Assembly: GCA_007131725.1 (NCBI GenBank)
Contig: SLPZ01000232.1
Coordinates: 1-41,247, forward strand
Reading direction: 5' to 3'
From: Balneolaceae bacterium
GTDB lineage: Bacteria > Bacteroidota > Rhodothermia > Balneolales > Balneolaceae
DNA length: 41,247 bases
Of this stretch, positions 35,270-41,247 are shown one piece after another. The notes under the pieces were generated by a model, which ran no database searches, had not been told where the DNA came from, and saw only the letters and a list, made by a program, of their open reading frames with translations. How positions within the stretch are numbered: the stretch's first letter is position 1; each line of letters begins with the position of its first letter. Made by a program: the position numbers and the translations under genes.

Positions 35270-36937
35270 TTAGATCTCTTCAAGCATTTGTTGACGCACG
35301 GCTTCAAATTCATCGCCGGGTTCCCATTCCATCATTTTATCGCGGTTGATTACATCAAATGCCACTTTCGTAATCAGGCGCACATCCCTCTCCATACCGG
35401 CCATGTCCCAGTATTCGTTGATTTCATCGGAAAGTGCATGATAGTTGGCTGCCGTCACGCTGTCGGTTACCGCCGCCCAGTCATCCGGCTTGTTGATGAA
35501 ATCTCTTCCTGGATTAGGGAAAATTGCAGGAATGCCGATTCGTGCATAAGAGAAATGATCAGACCGGTAGAAAAATCCCTGCTCTGGCTGCGGGTCTTCC
35601 ACAATCACCCTGCCTTCGGCTTCTGCATGCTGTTTGAAAATGTCAGTCAGCGTATTTCGGCTGTAACCCACCAAAACCACATCATTGGTTTCGCCGTAAA
35701 TCTGCATGCTGTCGAGGTTGAAGTTGGCGGATACTTTGCCGGGATGAACCGTTGGATTTTGAGACCAGTACTGCGAACCCAGCAGCCCCATTTCTTCGGC
35801 TCCCACAAACATAAACAACACCGAACGCCTCAAATCATCCTCAACCTGTTTCAGTGCTTTGGCCGCCTCCAGTACAGAGCTTGTTCCGGAAGCATTATCC
35901 CAGGCGCCGTTAAAAATCGAATCGCCGTCAACCGGCTCGGGGGCGATGCCGAGATGGTCGTGATGGGCTGAAAAGATCACGTATTCATCTCTCAGGTCTG
36001 GATCATTTCCTTCAATTTTGCCAATTACGTTGCGTGATGACATATTGCTGTAACTTGCGGTCATATCAACGTCCAGAGTCACTCCTTCCAGCAGAATCGG
36101 TTCAAACGCACGGTCTGCGGCTGCATCGAGCATTTCGTCGAGATCCAGCCCGGCATGGCTGAACATCTGCCTGCTTACATCTTCAGTGAACCAGGAATTA
36201 AACTCCAGCTGATCAATTTCAACATCCACATCACTTTCCAGGGCAAACCGTTCGCGCCCCCAGCTTCCTTCCACAACATTCCATCCATAACCCGCGGTTG
36301 GTGTGGTATGAATAATGATGGCACCCAGTGCTCCCATCTCTTCGGCTTTTTCAAATTTGTAGCTCCAGCGGCCGTAATAGAGCCGTGAATCTCCGTCAAA
36401 AATCTCCGGATCGTGTGAGGGATCACTGTTTTTATACACCAGCACTTTCCCCTCAACGTCTGCGTCTTTGTAATCATCCCAGTCAAACTCCGGTGCCTGG
36501 ATGCCATATCCCACATATAGCAGATCGGCATCGGTTATGCTTACGCGCTCCTCCTCGTTGCTGGGCCATGCCATAAAATCGGCGCCATAGCTTAGCTCCT
36601 CTGCAACTTCGCCATTTACTCGAATAGTCATGGATGCTGTCTGCCGGTCTACCACCTGTCCCAACAGCGGGAACTCCTGGATATAGGTTCCATCCGGCAT
36701 TCCCGGATCGATACCAATTTCCTCAAGCTGATTTACAAGATATTCGATGGTTAAATCCTCACCACGCGTTGCCGGAGCCCGGCCTTCAAATTCATCAGAT
36801 GAGAGTATTTCGATATGTGTGAGCAGTGACTGCTCGGTAATGGTTTGAACCGCCTGGTCAATCTCAGCGGAAGGCCGTGGTTCGCATCCTGCAATAAACA
36901 GAACGGCCGCAAACAGTAAGAATGGAATTCGTTTCAT
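35270..36937 (-). CDS. M28 family zinc aminopeptidase lipoprotein with PA domain
   Basis: A 555-residue lipoprotein (IAGC, Cys18). The order is leader, N-terminal cap, a PA-type insert (about 140-250; GKVLVYKNSDPSHD, GALGAIIIHTTPTAGYGW) and the M28 core. Zinc and catalytic motifs are SAHHDHLG (about 322-329), FNGAWDNASGTSSVLE, VGAEEMGLLGS, NFNLDSMQIYG and the C-terminal GIPAIFP. The architecture resembles PgPepO- and Rhodothermus-type secreted aminopeptidases that digest peptides at the cell surface. It leads a probable two-gene unit with the ChaN-like gene. A related but distinct M28 lies at 39.1 kb. Confidence 0.93.
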   Translation of the reverse strand: MKRIPFLLFAAVLFIAGCEPRPSAEIDQAVQTITEQSLLTHIEILSSDEFEGRAPATRGEDLTIEYLVNQLEEIGIDPGMPDGTYIQEFPLLGQVVDRQTASMTIRVNGEVAEELSYGADFMAWPSNEEERVSITDADLLYVGYGIQAPEFDWDDYKDADVEGKVLVYKNSDPSHDPEIFDGDSRLYYGRWSYKFEKAEEMGALGAIIIHTTPTAGYGWNVVEGSWGRERFALESDVDVEIDQLEFNSWFTEDVSRQMFSHAGLDLDEMLDAAADRAFEPILLEGVTLDVDMTASYSNMSSRNVIGKIEGNDPDLRDEYVIFSAHHDHLGIAPEPVDGDSIFNGAWDNASGTSSVLEAAKALKQVEDDLRRSVLFMFVGAEEMGLLGSQYWSQNPTVHPGKVSANFNLDSMQIYGETNDVVLVGYSRNTLTDIFKQHAEAEGRVIVEDPQPEQGFFYRSDHFSYARIGIPAIFPNPGRDFINKPDDWAAVTDSVTAANYHALSDEINEYWDMAGMERDVRLITKVAFDVINRDKMMEWEPGDEFEAVRQQMLEEI

Positions 36938-37327
36938 GGATCTGTAATATTACTTGAATTTTGAGTACAGAGTTTAAAATTAGGCTTTCAGGGGATCAGG
37001 TACAAATTAAGTGTGTATTTGTGTTATTCTGAAGATTTAATCAGACGATCTTTTTTTGTGCAGTGAGTGATCGATTTTCTTTGATCTCCCAGCGGCTCCT
37101 GACATTACCCATAAAATTAAAAATGCATGAAAAATGCATTAAGATTATTAATCCGGCTTTTAATAGAGTGTAGAAAAAGAAAGTGCTACAAATTTTAGCG
37201 TAGTGGCAAGATCTCTCTATTTCGAACATTTTTCTGTAAGGAATTCTGAAAATCCGGTTCATAAAATAGAACCATATGAAACACAAATCATATGGATTGA
37301 TGAACCAAAACGCCTCGAAGAGGCACC
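36938..37327. other. Intergenic region without a gene
   Basis: AT-rich sequence between the M28 peptidase start and the IS200-type element; it should hold the peptidase promoter. I see no gene, only the short doubled phrase aatgcatgaaaaatgcatt near 37120-37140. Confidence 0.5.
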
Positions 37328-37990
37328 AGCAATAGCATGGCCCCGAAAGCTTTCGGGGCTATGTAAATCAAAAACAACTCTATAACCAACTCCTACGGAG
37401 CGCAAGCCCGACAGTCCACAAGCCCTTTCAAAAGTCTATACCCATATCATATTCAGCACCAAACATTGCAAACCTTTTATTGATAAAACCATAGAAAAAG
37501 GCCTGTTTGATTATCTCGGTGGAATATACAAAGGACTTGAATGCAACCCTGTTCAGATTGGAGGCCATAAAGATCATGTTCACATTCTTTGCCTGCTTTC
37601 CAAAAAAGTGACTCAGGTACGATTGGTCCAGGAGGTAAAGCAGCGATCTTCCAAATGGATCAAGACAAAAGGAGAAAGCTATTCCAACTTCTATTGGCAG
37701 AAAGGTTATGGCATTTTTTCTATAAATCCCTCGCAGGTGGATGTGGCTTCCAGGTACATCCATAATCAAGAACATCACCATCAGCATATGAGCTATAAGC
37801 AGGAGTTCATAAAGTTCCTGAAAAAATATAACGTAGAATATGATGAGAGATATGTGTGGGATTAGGATGTGATTGTCAGGAACACACAATTCATTCATAA
37901 TAAGTCTGATCAGAGAAAGCTTTCGCCCGCTTTGGGGCTTTCCTCTATTGACGACTTCAACTACATAGGACTCCGCCCCATGCTATTGCT
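37328..37990 (+). mobile_element. IS200-type insertion sequence
   Basis: About 660 bases around a single transposase reading frame. agcaatagcatgg (37328-37340) is mirrored at 37978-37990. Subterminal palindromes are present: gccccgaaagctttcggggc is a perfect 20-bp palindrome at 37340-37359 on the left, and gaaagc...gctttc around 37915-37942 on the right. IS200/IS605 elements move as single strands and use such subterminal hairpins for recognition. Real ends may differ by a few bases, because this family does not need terminal inverted repeats or make target duplications. Confidence 0.72.
37413..37865 (+). pseudogene. tnpA: IS200-like Y1 transposase with no usable start codon
   Basis: The open frame runs from 37386 to the TAG at 37863. 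It encodes a complete Y1 transposase: LSKVYTHIIFSTKH at the N terminus, the HUH motif in HKDHVHILC, and the catalytic Tyr in SRYIHNQEHHHQ. About 150 residues is full length for IS200 TnpA. The expected initiator position before PQALSKVY is AGT (37413), and no in-frame ATG, GTG or TTG lies between the upstream stop (37383) and the HUH motif; the first possible start, GTG at 37608, is past HUH. The gene is therefore probably silenced by loss of its start, or uses a non-standard one. Confidence 0.8.
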
Positions 37991-38304
37991 TATGTCCCGT
38001 TGGGACTTTCTGTTGATTATAAGATTATTTTGGACAGCACGAATGTTGCAGGAAAAAAAGGCATCATTGCCAATGGTAGGGTAACTCTTCTGGGTTTCCC
38101 GCCCAGCCTGCGCATAATTTCGAAAGTGTTCGGAAACAGGCTGACCTGCCTATGTTGAAGTGGCTTAAAAAACCCATTTGCGGTGTTGGTATTAACTCAA
38201 TCTATTCCAAAATTTCAAGTTCCAAATTAGCAATCTGCCCACAAATAACATCATTTCGATTTTATCAGCCTTTATTGCGATCTTTTCAGTAATTTTACTC
38301 CATC
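37991..38304. other. Intergenic region before scpA
   Basis: 314 bases between the IS right end and scpA with no credible gene. Several short phrases (ggcatcattgccaatgg, gttcggaaacagg) suggest decayed repeats. The scpA promoter must lie here or in the IS. Confidence 0.45.
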
Positions 38305-39072
38305 ATGTACAGAGTTCAGCTAAAAAATTTCGAAGGCCCGCTTGACCTGCTTCTCTTTTTCATCAAAAGGGATGAGCTCAATATCTACGATATTCCCATT
38401 TCACACATCACTGAGGAGTTCCTGGACTACATCCGGCTGATGGAAGAGCTGGACCTCGATGTAGCCAGTGAGTTTATCTACATGGCCAGTCTGCTGATGT
38501 CTATCAAAGCGAGGATGATGCTGCCTTTCGATGGCGACGAGGATGAGGAACTGGATGAAGACGATCCCCGTTACGAACTGGTTCAAAAACTGCTGGAATA
38601 CAAGCGCTACAAAGAGATGTCGGAAAAGCTGGCCGTGATGGATGAAGAGACACGCCAAAAATATTACCGCGGATATCCCGATGCCGACGAAGTAAAAAAA
38701 CAGGCATCCGGCGAAGCGCTGAAAGATGTAACCCTTTTCGACCTGATGGGCGCATTTCGCAAAGTGCTGGACGACATGCAGCGGCAGCACAGCTATCACA
38801 CGGTAGAAACAGTAAGCATCACCGTGGAAGAGCAGACTGAGTATATCCTCAAAAAATTGCAGGCAAACGGCCGTACTTCTTTCAGCATCATTTGCAAAGA
38901 GCTTGGCACCAGGTCAGCAGTTGTTGTTACATTTCTGGCCGTGCTCGAAATGCTGAAAGAACAGCAAATAAATCTTTTTATCGAAAACGACGACCCAACT
39001 CAATTTTTCATCGACCTGAAACCGGTGGATGAAATCATCGGTTCAACCAAAAATGCAGATATTGAATCATGA
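38305..39072 (+). CDS. scpA: Segregation and condensation protein A
   Basis: The kleisin subunit of the SMC-ScpAB condensin, which bridges SMC heads and organises replicated chromosomes. 255 residues, with the classic N terminus FEGPLDLLLFFIKRDELNIYDIPI, a helical SMC-neck-binding part (FLDYIRLMEELDLDVASEFIYMASLLMSIKARMMLP), an acidic central linker (DEDEELDEDD) and a C-terminal winged helix (TSFSIICKELGTRSAVVVTFLAVLEMLKEQQI). The usual partner scpB is not next to it; instead the last four bases overlap (ATGA) the start of an M28 peptidase. An IS200-type element lies just upstream. Confidence 0.95.
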   Translation: MYRVQLKNFEGPLDLLLFFIKRDELNIYDIPISHITEEFLDYIRLMEELDLDVASEFIYMASLLMSIKARMMLPFDGDEDEELDEDDPRYELVQKLLEYKRYKEMSEKLAVMDEETRQKYYRGYPDADEVKKQASGEALKDVTLFDLMGAFRKVLDDMQRQHSYHTVETVSITVEEQTEYILKKLQANGRTSFSIICKELGTRSAVVVTFLAVLEMLKEQQINLFIENDDPTQFFIDLKPVDEIIGSTKNADIES

Positions 39073-40754
39073 ACAGAATTTTTGTTCTCATTTTTTTCTT
39101 TTTTACAGGCTGTGCGGCCACAGAAACCATCACCTACAGCACCTCAACCGAAGATCTTCTCCGTTTTGGCGAACAGATCGATACCGATTTTCTCCGGCAG
39201 CATCTTGAAGTGATTGCACACGATTCGCTTGAAGGGCGCGATACCGGAATGCGCGGCCAAAAAGTTGCAGCGGAGTACATCGCTGAATTTTATCAGGATC
39301 TCGGATTCACTCCAAAAGGAGACAATGGCACCTATTTTCAGCATTTTGACCTGAATGCCACAGTTACCGACAGCCTTGTTTACCGGACATATCAAATTAC
39401 AGGCACTGACACGGTTCTGGTCAATCATACCGTCGAATCCCCCGACTCACACGGCGAATATTACAGGCTGTTCGGTGGATCGGTTCCCATTTCGGGCAAT
39501 GTTGTGTTTGGCGGATTCGGTGTGAATGATGCCGCCCGTGGTGTGCATCATCTGGATGGAGACGACCTGGAAAATTCATGGGTCTTGATATTTGAAGACA
39601 TCCCCTACGTGGTGGATGGCGACACACTTATCAGCCCGCAAATTAACGGGAACCTGCGGCTGGGCACCATTTTCAGAAATTACAACGCAAACGGAATTTT
39701 GCTAATCACAGACGATCCGCAGGAAGATTTTGAAGAGCTGGCATCGGTAAATGCTCAACTGGTTTCCAATCCAACCGATATGAGCCTTGCCTACCTGAAC
39801 AACGGAAGGCGTTCACCCATGCTGCCGGTTGGCGTGAAGCATGTGAGCCCGGCAATGGCCGCTGATATTCTCGGACTGGATGATGAAAAGCAGATCCGGG
39901 AAAAACGCGATTCACTGATTACAAACATTCGTGATTTCCGGGCAACCGCAACATCACATTACCTGGAATACTCACCTTACAATGGCCGCAGCACCATTGA
40001 GACAGAAAACGTTCTGGCCTACCTGGAAGGTGCGGATTCAGAGTTAAAAGATGAAGTGCTTGTGCTGATGGCTCATTATGACCACATAGGAATTGGCTCG
40101 CCTGACGAAACCGGTGATATGATTTACAACGGCGCCGACGATAATGGCAGCGGGACGGTTGGGCTGATGGCTATTGCCCGGGCGCTGCATGAAGCCGATC
40201 AGCAGGGATACAGGCCCAAAAGAAGCATCCTGTTTTTGCATGTTTCGGCTGAAGAAATTGGACTTCTGGGCTCCCGATACTACTCCGATCACCCCGTCAT
40301 ACCCATTGAAAATACAGTAGCCAGTTTTAATGCCGACATGATCGGCCGCAGCGATCCCGAAAGCATTGAACGCGGAGAAACCGACTATGTGTACCTGATC
40401 GGCGGAGAAATAATCTCATCCGGGCTGGACAGCCTGGTAGTTACCGCCAACGAGAAGAGCGTGAACATGACCCTCGACCGGCGATACAACGACCTGAACG
40501 ATCCCAATCAATTTTACCGGAGAAGTGACCACTGGAATTTCGGACGGCTGAGTGTACCGTTTGTTTTCTTTTTCACCGGCGTTCACGACGATTATCACCA
40601 GCCCTCCGACACTGTTGACAAAATAGAGTTTGATAAATACAGGCGTGTGGTTGAACTGATCTACTCTTCCGCCATAAAAGTTACCAATTACGAGGGCAGG
40701 CCGGAGGTGGATAACCAGGAGTTTATCGACATCACCAACAGGATGCCGAGATAG
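39069..40754 (+). CDS. M28 family zinc aminopeptidase lipoprotein
   Basis: 561 residues with a short lipoprotein leader (FTGC, Cys15). The zinc and catalytic motifs are AHYDHIG (335-341), NGADDNGSGTVG (about 354-365), HVSAEEIGLLGSRYYSD (about 388-404), FNADMIGRSD and DHWNFGRLSVPFVFFFTGVHDDYHQPSD, whose His is the last metal ligand. A PA-type insert (120-260) precedes the core. Domain order resembles the peptidase at 35.3 kb but the sequences are clearly divergent. It overlaps the stop of scpA by 4 bases, so it is translated as the second gene of that unit, although a functional link to condensin is unlikely. Confidence 0.94.
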   Translation: MNRIFVLIFFFFTGCAATETITYSTSTEDLLRFGEQIDTDFLRQHLEVIAHDSLEGRDTGMRGQKVAAEYIAEFYQDLGFTPKGDNGTYFQHFDLNATVTDSLVYRTYQITGTDTVLVNHTVESPDSHGEYYRLFGGSVPISGNVVFGGFGVNDAARGVHHLDGDDLENSWVLIFEDIPYVVDGDTLISPQINGNLRLGTIFRNYNANGILLITDDPQEDFEELASVNAQLVSNPTDMSLAYLNNGRRSPMLPVGVKHVSPAMAADILGLDDEKQIREKRDSLITNIRDFRATATSHYLEYSPYNGRSTIETENVLAYLEGADSELKDEVLVLMAHYDHIGIGSPDETGDMIYNGADDNGSGTVGLMAIARALHEADQQGYRPKRSILFLHVSAEEIGLLGSRYYSDHPVIPIENTVASFNADMIGRSDPESIERGETDYVYLIGGEIISSGLDSLVVTANEKSVNMTLDRRYNDLNDPNQFYRRSDHWNFGRLSVPFVFFFTGVHDDYHQPSDTVDKIEFDKYRRVVELIYSSAIKVTNYEGRPEVDNQEFIDITNRMPR

Positions 40755-40790
40755 CTTGAGGATAGCAAAAGTATTAAGTCAATTATAGAT

Positions 40791-40827
40791 TGGCAAAGCG
40801 AAAAAGAGTTCGGAAGTCTCATATGGC
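40791..40827 (-). repeat. Shortened inverted copy of repeat family D
   Basis: Read on the minus strand it begins ggccatatgagacttccgaa, like the lead-in to copy 1 (tcatatgggacttccgaag), and ends ctttgcca, like the right end of both full copies; the middle is deleted. Confidence 0.5.
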
Positions 40828-40854
40828 CGATATGATGAGATAAGCATCAAAAAG

Positions 40855-41068
40855 TGAGGCTGTCCAAAAAGTGCGTCATCCCGTACTTGATACGGGATCT
40901 CCACCCTCTGCATAGAGATATCCTGTAACAACGTTTGGAGATTCCTGATCAAGTCAGGAATGACGGATTTTGGTTGGAAATGCTGCCTGTCCCTTTTGGG
41001 GATCGGAGTCCTGCATGACGGTATTTATGACTGATAATATTGTTGAGCGCACTTTTTGGACTGCCTCA
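40855..41068. mobile_element. 214-bp non-autonomous element with 21-bp terminal inverted repeats
   Basis: The left end tgaggctgtccaaaaagtg... (40855-40875) and the reverse complement of the right end (41048-41068) agree at 20 of 21 positions. The wording gaggctgtccaaaaagt is typical of ends of DDE-transposase insertion sequences. There is no ORF inside. The interior contains a second inverted arrangement: cgtcat with a cccgtacttgatacggg hairpin on the left and attcctgatcaagtcaggaat then gacg on the right. No target duplication is clear. Confidence 0.75.
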
Positions 41069-41119
41069 GACTCTTTTTTTAAATTCTTATGTCGAACTGA
41101 CGTGTGTGCCTTGAAGTAA

Positions 41120-41247
41120 AGGCAATTTGCCCAACAGGTCATTAAAACATGGCTGGAACCGACCTTGGAACCGATATTCCACGAGGACAGCTATGGATAC
41201 CGACCAGGCAAAAGCGCCCATCAGGCATTGGCAAAAGCCAACTATCG
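41120..41247 (+). pseudogene. Group II intron reverse transcriptase fragment, 5' truncated, runs off the window
   Basis: The frame following the TAA at 41117 reads ...AQQVIKTWLEPTLEPIFHEDSYGYRPGKSAHQALAKANY. The phrase FHEDSYGYRPGKSAHQAL is the conserved RT block 2 of group II intron maturases (LtrA family), normally preceded by about 100 residues including GIPTVADR. Here the upstream sequence does not encode that part in any frame I checked, and a TIR element ends 50 bases before. The piece is therefore a remnant cut at its 5' end; whether the rest of the RT and the intron RNA follow lies beyond the window. Confidence 0.8.

Overview
The window looks like a chromosomal segment from a Bacteroidota/Balneolota-type bacterium (a Balneolales-like marine or salt-adapted lineage is my best guess). 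The evidence is indirect: proteins rich in Asp/Glu, many lipoproteins with a plain L/A-x-x-C lipobox, mostly weak or absent Shine-Dalgarno sites, the TPR / DUF4292 / EnvC-like trio, and many short palindromic dispersed repeats between genes. No rRNA, tRNA or CRISPR array was found.

Layout. 1-6.1 kb: a GH43-like beta-propeller protein at the left edge, GTP-type PEP carboxykinase (pckG, minus strand, with its own terminator), a patatin-like phospholipase, a Ste24-type M48 membrane protease and an unknown protein. 6.1-14.1 kb: an amphi-Trp protein diverges from a plus-strand run of glycan-active enzymes: NamZ-type exo-N-acetylmuramidase (DUF1343), a GH2-like TIM-barrel lipoprotein broken by one in-frame TGA, a GH29 alpha-L-fucosidase and a membrane-anchored GH20 hexosaminidase. 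This could release MurNAc, fucose and GlcNAc from non-reducing ends, i.e. cell-wall or glycan scavenging. 14.3-20.7 kb: an unknown protein, argS, then an overlapping three-gene envelope operon (TPR protein, DUF4292 lipoprotein, EnvC-like murein hydrolase activator). 20.7-28.1 kb: FISUMP-domain lipoprotein, PIG-L deacetylase, SUMF1-domain protein, serA-like dehydrogenase, an MFS drug-type exporter and a ThuA-like lipoprotein.

28.1-30.5 kb is the most accessory-looking part: two ~105-bp direct repeats enclose a small unknown lipoprotein gene and several perfect hairpins. 30.7-37 kb, all minus strand, holds hemL, htpX, hemB, a ChaN-like protein and an M28 peptidase, a partly haem-related neighbourhood. 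37.3-38 kb is an IS200-type element whose transposase has no usable start codon. 38.3-40.8 kb is scpA overlapping a second M28 peptidase. The right edge carries a 214-bp element with 21-bp terminal inverted repeats, followed by a 5'-truncated group II intron reverse transcriptase fragment that runs off the window.

Apart from metabolism and envelope genes, the recurring theme is at least eight families of short palindromic or inverted-repeat elements between genes, several with two or three copies inside this window. No clearly new multi-gene defence or biosynthetic system is visible; the best candidates for something undescribed are the repeat-flanked lipoprotein cassette (28.1-29.6 kb), the double-hairpin repeat family (22985 and 33051) and the periodic 11-bp motif array (22.6-22.8 kb).
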